From: an uncultured Odoribacter sp.
GTDB lineage: Bacteria > Bacteroidota > Bacteroidia > Bacteroidales > Marinifilaceae
Assembly (NCBI GenBank): GCA_910589025.1
Contig: CAJURM010000013.1
Coordinates: 16,216 to 80,215 of the forward strand
DNA: 64,000 bases
Direction: 5' to 3'
Of this stretch, positions 42,431-50,827 are shown one piece after another. The translations under genes were made by a program, and so were the position numbers. The notes under the pieces were generated by a model. It was not told the DNA's origin and did not search any database. It saw nothing but the letters and a program-made list of their open reading frames with translations. Within the stretch, counting starts at the first letter, position 1; every line of letters begins with the position of its first letter.

Positions 42431-43418
42431 CAACAGTATTATTTTATTGGTGGTAGCCATTGCGGGAGGACTATTTCTGATTTGGATGATTTTGTATTTC
42501 ATTCCCATTGGATTGTGGTTTCAGGCATTGGTTTCCGATGTGAAAATTTCTTTATTACAATTGGTGCTGATGCGTTGGCGTAAAGTACCGCCTTCCGTGA
42601 TTGTCGGGGCAATGATTGAAGGAAAAAAAGCCGGGCTGGAACTCTACCGGGACTTGCTGGAAGCCCACTATCTGGCTGGCGGACATGTACCCCAGGTCGT
42701 ACATGCCTTGGTCTCTGCGTCCAAAGCCAACATCGACCTGACCTTTCAGATTGCCACGGCTGTGGATCTGGCAGGACGTGATGTCTTTGAAGCAGTGCAG
42801 ATGAGTGTCAATCCGAAAGTCATTAACACACCTCCTGTGACGGCTGTGGCTAAAGACGGCATTCAATTGATAGCTAAGGCAAGAGTGACGGTGCGGGCAA
42901 ATATAAAACGCCTGGTTGGCGGTGCCGGGGAAGAAACCATCCTGGCGCGTGTGGGCGAAGGAATTGTTTCCTCTATCGGGTCGTCCGATTCCCACAAGGC
43001 GGTGATGGAAAATCCGGACTTCATATCCAAAGTCGTTTTGGACAAAGGACTGGATTCCGGTACGGCTTTTGAAATCCTGTCGATTGATATTGCCGACATT
43101 GATGTCGGTAAAAACATTGGTGCCGGATTACAGATAGACCAGGCCGATGCCGACTTAAAGATTGCACAGGCAAAGGCGGAGGAAAGACGGGCAATGGCTG
43201 TGGCAAAAGAGCAGGAGATGAAAGCGTTGGCGCAAGAGATGAAAGCCAAAGTTATCGAGGCGGAAGCCCATGTGCCCCTGGCTATGGCAGAAGCATTCCG
43301 CTCCGGAAACCTGGGAGTAATGGATTACTACCGCATGAAAAACATTGAAGCCGATACGCAGATGCGTGAAGCGATTTCCAAACCGGAAGGGAAGAAAAAA
43401 ACAGACAAACTGAAATAA
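42423..43418 (+). CDS. floA: Flotillin-like protein FloA
   Basis: A 331-residue bacterial flotillin. A hydrophobic hairpin (about 5-50, LLVVAIAGGLFLIWMILYF) inserts in the membrane. It is followed by the SPFH/band-7 domain (VNPKVINTPPVTAVAKDGIQ, ARVTVRANIKRLVGGAGEET) and a C-terminal EA-rich coiled coil (AKAEERRAMAVAKEQEMKAL). The length and sequence match FloA/YqfA. It scaffolds functional membrane microdomains. It converges on lysA with a 10-base gap. Confidence 0.95.
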   Translation: MDNNSIILLVVAIAGGLFLIWMILYFIPIGLWFQALVSDVKISLLQLVLMRWRKVPPSVIVGAMIEGKKAGLELYRDLLEAHYLAGGHVPQVVHALVSASKANIDLTFQIATAVDLAGRDVFEAVQMSVNPKVINTPPVTAVAKDGIQLIAKARVTVRANIKRLVGGAGEETILARVGEGIVSSIGSSDSHKAVMENPDFISKVVLDKGLDSGTAFEILSIDIADIDVGKNIGAGLQIDQADADLKIAQAKAEERRAMAVAKEQEMKALAQEMKAKVIEAEAHVPLAMAEAFRSGNLGVMDYYRMKNIEADTQMREAISKPEGKKKTDKLK

Positions 43419-43428
43419 AAAAGGGAAA

Positions 43429-44577
43429 CTACATCCCTTCAAAATAATAACCGGGCAGATTCCGCAGATTATATCGGGATGCCATGGTTTCACCATAAGC
43501 GCCCGCGGAGTGAATCACAATGAGGTCTCCGCGGGTCGTTTGTGTCAGCGTGACATCTTTCCCGAAACAGTCGGAAGATTCGCAAATCGGTCCTACAACG
43601 TCATATTTTTCCTCCGGCAGCCGGGAACTGATATTTTCAATCTTATGAAAAGCTTGGTAAAGGGCAGGGCGTAACAGATCATTCATTCCTGCATCCAGAA
43701 TGACGAATTTTTTATTTTTCCCTTCTTTCACATACAGCACTCTGGAAAGCAAATCCCCGCAATGGGCAACCACGGAGCGCCCCAGCTCGAAATGTACCTG
43801 TTGATTGGGGCTGGTGGGGTCGAAATGGCGGGCGAATGTGGAAAAATAGGAGGCAAAATCTGCAATCGGTTCGGCATGGGGATTATTATAATCAATACCT
43901 AACCCTCCGCCGAAATTGATATGGGGCAATACGATTCCCCTGTTTTTCAGGTATTGCTGGATTTCGTTGGCTTTCAGACAAAGACTGCGGAAAACAGTCA
44001 TGTCTGTAATTTGCGAACCGATGTGAAAATGCAAGCCCGTTAATTTCACGTGTGGCAAGGATGGCAGTTCGGCAAGCACTTGGTCCAGGTCGCAGAGGTA
44101 AATCCCGAATTTATTTTCCTCGATGCCCGTCGTGATGTAATGGTGAGTGTGGGCGTCTACATTGGGATTGATTCGCAGGGCAATGTGAGCCTTTTTGTTT
44201 ACCTGTGCGGCAAGCTCGTTGATTATCCGGATTTCGGGCAAAGATTCGCAATTAAAGCAAAAGATATCTTCTTGCAGAGCTGTCCGGATCTCTTCGTCGC
44301 TTTTCCCCACTCCGGCATAAACAATAGCATTGCCTGGAAAACCACATTCCACAGCCCTCTTTATTTCATTCCCGCTTACGCAGTCGGCTCCCAGCCCGTA
44401 TTCCCGGATAACTTTCAGCAACACCGGATTAGCATTGGCCTTGATGGCATAATGGACGTGAAACGCCGGATATCTTCCGGCCTCTTCTGTCACCTTTTGC
44501 AGGGTTTTCCTTAACAGGGTGAGATTATAAAGGTAGCAAGGGGTTTGAAGTGCGTTTATCTTTTCTGTCAGTTGCAT
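43429..44577 (-). CDS. lysA: Diaminopimelate decarboxylase
   Basis: A 382-residue PLP enzyme of alanine-racemase fold that converts meso-diaminopimelate to lysine. The PLP lysine is in HYAIKANANP, the phosphate-binding loop in NFGGGLGIDYNN, and the active-site cysteine motif in ICESSDCFGKD. It starts 11 bases after the aspartokinase stop, so the first and last steps of lysine synthesis are in one operon. The protein is somewhat short compared with the ~415 residues usual in other phyla. Confidence 0.95.
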   Translation of the reverse strand: MQLTEKINALQTPCYLYNLTLLRKTLQKVTEEAGRYPAFHVHYAIKANANPVLLKVIREYGLGADCVSGNEIKRAVECGFPGNAIVYAGVGKSDEEIRTALQEDIFCFNCESLPEIRIINELAAQVNKKAHIALRINPNVDAHTHHYITTGIEENKFGIYLCDLDQVLAELPSLPHVKLTGLHFHIGSQITDMTVFRSLCLKANEIQQYLKNRGIVLPHINFGGGLGIDYNNPHAEPIADFASYFSTFARHFDPTSPNQQVHFELGRSVVAHCGDLLSRVLYVKEGKNKKFVILDAGMNDLLRPALYQAFHKIENISSRLPEEKYDVVGPICESSDCFGKDVTLTQTTRGDLIVIHSAGAYGETMASRYNLRNLPGYYFEGM

Positions 44578-44588
44578 TGGGATAGAAA

Positions 44589-45902
44589 TCAGGATAACAA
44601 ATGGGAACTTAATGCGATTAGGGCTTTGTTTTTGTCCGCCGTATTGACCAGCATTGAAATATTGTGCTCACTGCCTCCATAAGAGATCATCCGCAAAGGA
44701 ATCTCCTCCAGGGCTTTCAGCACCTGGGCGCCCAGACCGGATTTGTTGGCGTCGAAAGCTCCGACAATACAGATGATAGACAACTCCTGGTCAACCTCAA
44801 TCGTCCCGAACTTTTCCAGGTCTTTGATAATGTCGTCCAGATGAGTGGTGCTGTCGATGGTCAGTGATACGGCAACCTCCGAAGTGGCTATCATGTCAAT
44901 AGGGGTTTTCCATGCTTCAAATACCTCGAATACTTTTCGTAAAAAACCGTACGCCAGCAACATGTTGGTGGATTTTATATTGATAGCCGTAATGCCGTCT
45001 TTGGCAGCTACCGCCTTAATATTCTTCGCCGGACTCTCTTTCGTAATCAAGGTACCTTCGTCTTGAGGATGCAGCGTATTTTTCAGCCGTACCGGAATCC
45101 GTTCCTTTTTCGCAGGCTGAATACTGGAAGGATGCAGTATTTTGGCTCCGAAATAAGCCAGCTCTGCCGCCTCGTCAAAAGAAAGCTGACGTATAGCCTG
45201 CGTATGGTCCACAATACGGGGGTCATTATTGTGGATACCGTCAATATCCGTCCAGATCTGGATTTCCTCGGCTTTCAGTGCCGCACCGATGAGGGCGGCG
45301 GAATAATCACTGCCTCCCCGTGTCAGATTATCGATTTCCCCGTAAGCATTGCGGCAAATGAATCCTTGGGTAATAACCAGCGGCTGGATGTCGGCTTGGG
45401 ACATTTCCCGCTCAAGGTTTTGCCGGATGTAAAAATAATCCGGTTCGCAATCCTTATCGATACGCATAAAATCCAGTGCCGAAAGCAGGGAATTGGGAAC
45501 ACCGCATTCTTCTAAATAATAGTGCATCAAAGTCGTTGACATGATTTCTCCCTGGGCGACAACAGCTTTTTCCTGCAAAGGGTAAAAGTCCTTGTTGATA
45601 AAAGAACGCAGGTAAGTGAAAATCGTTTGGATAAACTCCTTACTCCTCTTTAAATATGCTTCCGTTGTAAATAACTCGCTGATGGTGATAAAATAATTCA
45701 GTTCCAGATTCTGTATGGTCTCCAACGCCTTCTGGCGTTCATTTTTATACAGATACCCGGAAATTTCCACCAGCGTATTGGTGGTGCCTGACATGGCGGA
45801 AAGCACTACGATTTTGGGCTGGCCGTCATTAATCAGTTCGGCTACGGATTTGATCCTTTCTGCACTTCCGACGGATGTCCCGCCGAATTTTAAAACTTTC
45901 AT
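44589..45902 (-). CDS. lysC: Aspartokinase, monofunctional with ACT domains
   Basis: A 437-residue kinase that phosphorylates aspartate, entering the lysine/threonine/methionine pathway. It has VLKFGGTSVGSAERI, TLTRGGSDYSAALIGAAL and a C-terminal tandem ACT region (KAVAAKDGITAINIKSTNML, IICIVGAFDANKSGLG). No homoserine dehydrogenase domain is fused. ACT domains make feedback inhibition likely, probably by lysine given the partner lysA, though this is inference. A 107-base gap separates it from prmA. Confidence 0.93.
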   Translation of the reverse strand: MKVLKFGGTSVGSAERIKSVAELINDGQPKIVVLSAMSGTTNTLVEISGYLYKNERQKALETIQNLELNYFITISELFTTEAYLKRSKEFIQTIFTYLRSFINKDFYPLQEKAVVAQGEIMSTTLMHYYLEECGVPNSLLSALDFMRIDKDCEPDYFYIRQNLEREMSQADIQPLVITQGFICRNAYGEIDNLTRGGSDYSAALIGAALKAEEIQIWTDIDGIHNNDPRIVDHTQAIRQLSFDEAAELAYFGAKILHPSSIQPAKKERIPVRLKNTLHPQDEGTLITKESPAKNIKAVAAKDGITAINIKSTNMLLAYGFLRKVFEVFEAWKTPIDMIATSEVAVSLTIDSTTHLDDIIKDLEKFGTIEVDQELSIICIVGAFDANKSGLGAQVLKALEEIPLRMISYGGSEHNISMLVNTADKNKALIALSSHLLS

Positions 45903-46009
45903 CTTGTATCTATTACATTAATATACTACTTCACGGCTCCATTTGAGAGCGCAAAGATGAAATATCCTTTTATAATACACAAGGAAGTGTTTAAAATCAA
46001 ACACCTTGT

Positions 46010-46864
46010 TTATTGTTTGTAAAAACTTGCCGCTACCCAGTTATTTTCTGTTTTTTGCCGCTCAAGTTGCAAACCGTATTTTGCGGCTTCATTCTGAATA
46101 AGAGGCAAATCCTGTGTATAAAAACCGCTCATAATCAGATAGCCGCCGGGCATCAGGTGTTCTGTATAATAGTGCATGTCTTCGAGCAGGATATTGCGGT
46201 TGATATTGGCGAGAATAAAATTGAAGTCCTTTTCCTCCGCCAGCAAACCTGCATCACCGATTTTTATAGAGATATTCTCCAGTTGGTTATTCCGGATATT
46301 TTCCGAGGCATTGTGGTAAGACCATTCGTCGATGTCGATACCGGTGATATGTGCCGCACCGGCTTTAGCAGCCATAATGGAGAGGATGCCTGTGCCGCAT
46401 CCCATGTCCAGCACCTGCTTGCCTTTCATCTCAGAAGTGTAATCCAATATCATTTCCAGCATGAGAGCCGTGGTGGAGTGATGGCCTGTACCGAAACTCA
46501 TTTTGGGCTCTATAATGATTTCATAAGGAATTTCCGGACGGGCTGCATGAAACCCCGCACGTACCAGAATCTGGTTTTTTACCACAATGGGCGTGAAATG
46601 CTCTTCCCATTCTTTATTCCAGTCCTGGTCGGCTATTTCCGCCTTTTCCCAGGAGATGCGGTACTCCTCCGGCAAAATCCGCAACAGCTCCAGCTGGCTG
46701 ATAACCTCCTCCCGGAAATCCGGAGTCCCGATGTAGGCTTTAAATCCGTCTTGCGTATATATGAATCCGTCGTATTGGAGGGCTCCCAATTCACCAATCA
46801 GGGCATCGGCGATGTCTTCGGAAAAGGGAGATATATGGAATGTGAGTTCAGTGTATGTTTTCAT
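46010..46864 (-). CDS. prmA: Ribosomal protein L11 methyltransferase
   Basis: A 284-residue SAM-dependent methyltransferase that trimethylates L11. SAM motif I is VLDMGCGTGILSIMAAKAGA. The N-terminal substrate domain holds DQDWNKEWEEHFTPI, and KMSFGTGHHSTTALMLE and FILANINRNILLE are typical PrmA motifs. It follows the rsmF-like gene by 29 bases; both modify the translation machinery and are probably cotranscribed. Confidence 0.95.
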   Translation of the reverse strand: MKTYTELTFHISPFSEDIADALIGELGALQYDGFIYTQDGFKAYIGTPDFREEVISQLELLRILPEEYRISWEKAEIADQDWNKEWEEHFTPIVVKNQILVRAGFHAARPEIPYEIIIEPKMSFGTGHHSTTALMLEMILDYTSEMKGKQVLDMGCGTGILSIMAAKAGAAHITGIDIDEWSYHNASENIRNNQLENISIKIGDAGLLAEEKDFNFILANINRNILLEDMHYYTEHLMPGGYLIMSGFYTQDLPLIQNEAAKYGLQLERQKTENNWVAASFYKQ

Positions 46865-46893
46865 CTTTTATTTGTTTATGAGTATTCTTAATT

Positions 46894-48270
46894 TTAATCG
46901 GTAGACATCCGGATGCGCCATTCTTTGGGGTAATAATTGTTCAGCCGGGAACCCAGGCTCTTGCCCCATCCCATCCCCATCCCGTTGTGGGTAATCAATA
47001 CCCATGAGCCTGCAGGGGCATCAGTGGAAATATCTTCTTTTTTCAGATAACGCAAAGCACTTTCCAGGTCGGTATCTTTACATATGAGCCGTGTTTTATC
47101 AAGACACTGGTACAACGCCAGTGCCGGTTGCATTTTAAACTTCCGGCCATTGATTTCCGCCAGTTCGCAACCTTTATACAAAACGGTCAGTTGCTTATCG
47201 AGCAGGGCTGTAAATTCGGCATGCCGGGTCGGGATGATGCCCAGAACATTGCCGGAATTATAGCCGGAAAACTCTTGGTCTTGCGGAAGTAATTCCTGCA
47301 ATCCCTCAGGCAAGCGGACCGGACTTTTTTTCTCTTTTTTCACTTGAGGTGTCTCTTTTTGCTCTCCGGTTTTCTGTATGACCCCGATAAAGAATCCTTC
47401 TCCTTTGATTTTATGGGGATAAAACTGGTATCCGTGAAGAGTGGGGGAGAGCGAATCACCCAACGTGTGGGTGACGGGAACGCTGAGGGCGTCGTACTGA
47501 TTCAGTAGCCAGGAGAGTATCTCCTCATTTTCCCCCGGATTATAGGTGCATGTACTGTATATGAGGTGGCCTCCGGGTTTGAGTGTAGGCCAAATATCTT
47601 TAAGAATCCGTTGTTGTCTTTCTTTGCACAATTGTAAATTGCGTTCACTCCACTCGCTAATCGCTTTTTCATCTTTCCGGAACATGCCTTCGCCAGAGCA
47701 GGGGGCATCCACCAGGATGAGGTCGAAGCAATTCCGCAGATAAGAAAAACAAGCCGGGTCGTTTTGGGTAATCACCACATTGTCGGCACCCCATTTGATA
47801 AGGTTTTCCTTTAGTATGGCAGCTCGCGTGCGGATAACTTCATTGGCGACTAAAAGACTGCCGGCGGGTAATGCCGAAGCCAGCAGCGTGGATTTTCCTC
47901 CCGGTGCTGCACACAGGTCAAGCACCCGCAGCGGATGCGGAGGGAGTATTTGTTGTAAAATCTGATCCAGAAACATAGAAGAAGCCTCCTGAACATAATA
48001 ACCTCCAGAATGCAGGCACGGGTCAAGAGTAAAAACAGGGCGGCGGTCTAAATAATAAGCATGTCTGCACCACTCCACCTTTGACAAAATCCGTTCTGTC
48101 AGAAAAGGGCTGTCGGGCAGGGGTAATTTAGCTGGATTTAACCGTATGCTTACAGGAGGAACACTTTGCAGTGCCTCGAAAAACAAGGGGGCATCGGACA
48201 ATTGTTTTTGCATCCGGTTGACAAAAGCAGCAGGAAGATTATTCGGGGTAAGTTGTCCATGTAAAGACAT
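46894..48270 (-). CDS. RsmF-like rRNA cytosine-C5 methyltransferase
   Basis: A 458-residue NOL1/NOP2/Sun methyltransferase. SAM and catalytic motifs are LDLCAAPGGKSTLLA, LVDAPCSGEGMFRKD and LIYSTCTYNPGENEE, so both conserved cysteines are present. The C-terminal ~170 residues resemble the RsmF/YebU extension with a PUA-like end (GMGWGKSLGSRLNNYYPKEW). The target is probably 16S rRNA m5C, exact base unknown. It is divergent from murB and shares a compact promoter region with it. Confidence 0.93.
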   Translation of the reverse strand: MSLHGQLTPNNLPAAFVNRMQKQLSDAPLFFEALQSVPPVSIRLNPAKLPLPDSPFLTERILSKVEWCRHAYYLDRRPVFTLDPCLHSGGYYVQEASSMFLDQILQQILPPHPLRVLDLCAAPGGKSTLLASALPAGSLLVANEVIRTRAAILKENLIKWGADNVVITQNDPACFSYLRNCFDLILVDAPCSGEGMFRKDEKAISEWSERNLQLCKERQQRILKDIWPTLKPGGHLIYSTCTYNPGENEEILSWLLNQYDALSVPVTHTLGDSLSPTLHGYQFYPHKIKGEGFFIGVIQKTGEQKETPQVKKEKKSPVRLPEGLQELLPQDQEFSGYNSGNVLGIIPTRHAEFTALLDKQLTVLYKGCELAEINGRKFKMQPALALYQCLDKTRLICKDTDLESALRYLKKEDISTDAPAGSWVLITHNGMGMGWGKSLGSRLNNYYPKEWRIRMSTD

Positions 48271-48275
48271 AATTC

Positions 48276-48283
48276 TATATTTG
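48276..48283 (+). promoter_or_regulatory. -7 promoter element toward murB
   Basis: TATATTTG matches TAnnTTTG exactly and lies 70 bases before the murB ATG. It forms the left arm of a palindrome with the minus-strand element four bases away. Confidence 0.5.
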
Positions 48284-48287
48284 TCTG

Positions 48288-48295
48288 CAAATATA
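48288..48295 (-). promoter_or_regulatory. -7 promoter element toward the rsmF-like gene
   Basis: Minus-strand TATATTTG lies 17 bases before the rsmF-like ATG. With its plus-strand twin it makes an 8-bp inverted repeat with a 4-base spacer, so RNA polymerase could hardly occupy both at once. Confidence 0.5.
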
Positions 48296-48353
48296 GTGAA
48301 AAAGGATAAAGCCCGGACAACGGCGGGAATGGAAAAGTTTTAACGCGTACATC

Positions 48354-49367
48354 ATGAGAATAGAAAAGGATTTCAATTTGCGGCAGTACAACACATTCGG
48401 GTTGGATTGCCGGTGCAATTATTTCATAGAGAGCGGTTCAGTGGATGACTTTGTGGAATTGGCGGCCTCTTATGATCTGCCGCCGGAAAAGATTTTATTA
48501 TTGGGGGGAGGGAGTAACTTTCTCTTTACGGAAGATTTTGACGGCACAGTGATTTATCCGATGATACAGGGTATGGAAGTTGTTCGGGAAGAAGGAGAAC
48601 AGGTGTGGGTGAAAGTGGGGGCGGGAGTCGTGTGGGATGATTTTGTGGCGTGGGCTGTGGATAATGGTCTGGCCGGTGTCGAAAATTTATCTCTGATCCC
48701 CGGTCATGTCGGGGCTTCTCCGGTTCAGAATGTCGGGGCGTATGGAATGGAAGCTGCGGACACAATTTATGAAGTGGAAGCCGTTGATATCCAAGCGGCA
48801 GAGCGGGTAACCTTGGGGGTTGTGGACTGTTGTTTTGCATACCGGGATAGCATTTTTAAACATCAGTGGAAAAACAAATATATCATCACCGCTGTGACTT
48901 TCCGTCTGAATAAGAAAGCGGACTTCAAACTCGATTACGGCAGTATAAGAGCCGAACTTGAACAGGCAGGGGAAGAAGTGAGTCTCCTGGCTGTGCGTCA
49001 GGCCGTTATCCGGATCCGGGAAGCCAAACTCCCCGATGTGAACGTCTATCCCAACGCCGGGAGTTTCTTCAAAAACCCGGTAGTGCCCGCTACGCTGGCA
49101 CAGGAAATGAAAGAAAAATATCCGGCCATGCCTCTCTATGCCTTAGAAGACGGGACAGCCAAACTGGCTGCCGGATGGCTCATAGAACAAGCCGGCTGGA
49201 AAGGGAAAGCGCTCGGACAGGCCGGTGTTCACGATAAACAGGCATTAGTACTGATTAACAAAGGAAACGCCACCGGATTGGAAATCGTGCGTTTGGCCAA
49301 CGAAATTAAAAAGAGTGTTTTTCTGAAATTCAACGTCTGGTTAGAGCCGGAAGTGAATGTGTTGTAA
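48354..49367 (+). CDS. murB: UDP-N-acetylenolpyruvoylglucosamine reductase
   Basis: A 337-residue FAD enzyme that finishes UDP-MurNAc synthesis. FAD-binding motifs are LGGGSNFLF and IPGHVGASPVQNVGAYG. The catalytic serine segment is NAGSFFKNPV and the C-terminal Glu is in FNVWLEPEVNVL. Length and layout fit type I MurB. tRNA-Trp follows about 75 bases later but has its own promoter. Confidence 0.96.
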   Translation: MRIEKDFNLRQYNTFGLDCRCNYFIESGSVDDFVELAASYDLPPEKILLLGGGSNFLFTEDFDGTVIYPMIQGMEVVREEGEQVWVKVGAGVVWDDFVAWAVDNGLAGVENLSLIPGHVGASPVQNVGAYGMEAADTIYEVEAVDIQAAERVTLGVVDCCFAYRDSIFKHQWKNKYIITAVTFRLNKKADFKLDYGSIRAELEQAGEEVSLLAVRQAVIRIREAKLPDVNVYPNAGSFFKNPVVPATLAQEMKEKYPAMPLYALEDGTAKLAAGWLIEQAGWKGKALGQAGVHDKQALVLINKGNATGLEIVRLANEIKKSVFLKFNVWLEPEVNVL

Positions 49368-49399
49368 TTTTGGGGGCGGATAAACTTTCAGCACTTTTT

Positions 49400-49431
49400 T
49401 TTGCTTCTTTGTAAAACTTTGTTTTCCTTTG
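49400..49431 (+). promoter_or_regulatory. Promoter of tRNA-Trp
   Basis: TTTG, 20 bases, then TTCCTTTG, one mismatch from TAnnTTTG. The -7 element ends 11 bases before the tRNA 5' end. Confidence 0.5.
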
Positions 49432-49442
49432 CAACGCGAAAA

Positions 49443-49515
49443 ACGGAAGTAGCTCAGTTGGTAGAGTACCGGTCTCCAAAACCGGCTGTCGGGGGTTCGA
49501 GCCCCTCCTTCCGTG
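49443..49515 (+). tRNA. tRNA-Trp (anticodon CCA)
   Basis: A 73-base cloverleaf. Acceptor ACGGAAG pairs with CTTCCGT, D-arm is GCTCAGTTGGTAGAGT, and anticodon stem CCGGT/ACCGG encloses CTCCAAA, with anticodon CCA at 49476-49478. The T-loop is TTCGAGC. The discriminator is G, as expected for bacterial tRNA-Trp; CCA is not encoded. Confidence 0.97.
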
Positions 49516-49516
49516 C

Positions 49517-49547
49517 AAGGGCAGTGGTTTATTCCCCTGCCTTTTTT
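49517..49547 (+). terminator. Terminator of tRNA-Trp
   Basis: An 8-bp stem (AAGGGCAG / CTGCCTTT, one G-T pair) with a 12-base loop runs into a T-tract directly after the tRNA. Confidence 0.7.
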
Positions 49548-49598
49548 ATTGTATTGTGGTTAAGGCGGTTTGTGAAATAACTTAATACATAGAAGAAA

Positions 49599-50618
49599 AT
49601 GAAATTAATTGCTATCGTGGTGCTTGTCCTCTGCTTGTTGTGGGGATGTAAGCAGGAAAAAGAAATCAAATTTCTGCAATTGAATATCTGGCAGGAGGGT
49701 GTGATGGTGAAAAATGGTTATGAAGCTCTGGCGGATGAACTGGCGCGGGCTGATGCTGATTTTGTCATGTTGAGCGAGGTCCGAAACTATAAGGGTACCC
49801 GTTTTTGTGACCGGATTGTGGCTTCTCTGAAAGAGCGAGGAAAGACTTATTATTCTTTCTACTCTTATGATTCCGGCTTATTGAGTAAATATCCGATTGT
49901 GGATAGTGCTGTTATTTTTCCGGAAAACGGCGATCACGGAAGCATTTATAAATTGACTGCCGACTGGGAAGGCAAACGGGTATGTGTATATACAGCCCAT
50001 CTGGACTATCGGAATTGTGCCTACTACCGGGTAAGGGGATATGACGGCTCCACCTGGGAGAAAATGGAGCCCGACACCGTTGTTGCCAGCTTGTTGGCTG
50101 ATAATGTAGCCTCACAGCGGGATGACGCGATACGGCAATTTATTGCGGATGCGGAAAAAGAAACAGCACAAGGGCATCTGGTTTTTATCGGAGGCGATTT
50201 TAACGAACCCTCTCATTTGGATTGGACGGAGGCTACGAAAGACAGTGCCGACCATCGGGGGGTGGTTATCCCCTGGACAGTGAGCACCATGCTGACACAA
50301 GCTGGCTACAAGGATACTTATCGGGAAATGTATCCGGATCCGGTGAAAAATCCCGGCTATACTTATCCGGCCGACAGCAAGGAGACGGAAGTGTCACGTT
50401 TAACCTGGACACCGGATGCTGACGAACGGGAGAGAATCGATTTTATTTATTACTACCCTCAGAAAGGTTTGAAATTGTTGCAGGCAAATGTCTTCGGGCC
50501 GCGGGGTTCTATACGCAACAGCATGCGGGTGCAGGAAAATACGCAAGATGTATTTATCGAACCTTTGGGAGTGTGGCCGACAGATCATAAAGGGGTGTTG
50601 GTGCGCTTTTGTTATTAA
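49599..50618 (+). CDS. Endonuclease/exonuclease/phosphatase-fold lipoprotein
   Basis: A 339-residue exported protein. The lipobox is VLCLLWGC, so it is probably an outer- or inner-membrane lipoprotein. The EEP fold is shown by KFLQLNIWQEG, DFVMLSEVRN (metal Glu), VCVYTAHLDYRN, VFIGGDFNEPSHLD, RIDFIYYY and WPTDHKGVLV, with the Asp-His pair. Such secreted enzymes cleave phosphodiesters or phosphomonoesters of nucleic acids, inositol phosphates or lipids; the substrate is open. It stands alone. Confidence 0.88.
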   Translation: MKLIAIVVLVLCLLWGCKQEKEIKFLQLNIWQEGVMVKNGYEALADELARADADFVMLSEVRNYKGTRFCDRIVASLKERGKTYYSFYSYDSGLLSKYPIVDSAVIFPENGDHGSIYKLTADWEGKRVCVYTAHLDYRNCAYYRVRGYDGSTWEKMEPDTVVASLLADNVASQRDDAIRQFIADAEKETAQGHLVFIGGDFNEPSHLDWTEATKDSADHRGVVIPWTVSTMLTQAGYKDTYREMYPDPVKNPGYTYPADSKETEVSRLTWTPDADERERIDFIYYYPQKGLKLLQANVFGPRGSIRNSMRVQENTQDVFIEPLGVWPTDHKGVLVRFCY

Positions 50619-50827
50619 AATGCTGAAAATCAAAGATTTTTACCGACCGCATTTTTCCCTTGTCAATCTGAAGATAGTAGGTGGTATCGCCTTGTAAAGT
50701 CCCTCTCTCTTTTATCTTTCCTGTACTTCTCTTGTACTTCTCCCAACCTGCTGGATACAGGAGTAATATAAGAGAGATGGAGTATATATGGAAGAGAGTG
50801 GGACTTTGTTGCAAGGTTATCCGGACG

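Noticed and set aside
45979..46009. Hairpin between prmA and aspartokinase as a terminator
   Set aside because: The stem is bulged and no T-run follows on the minus strand. At most it is a weak processing site.
45903..46009. Lysine riboswitch before the aspartokinase gene
   Set aside because: The gap is about 107 bases, too short for the lysine aptamer, and shows no matching helices.
46013..46891. Long open frame on the plus strand opposite prmA
   Set aside because: prmA on the other strand has all family motifs; the plus frame has no recognisable domain and odd Cys/His/Phe-rich composition.
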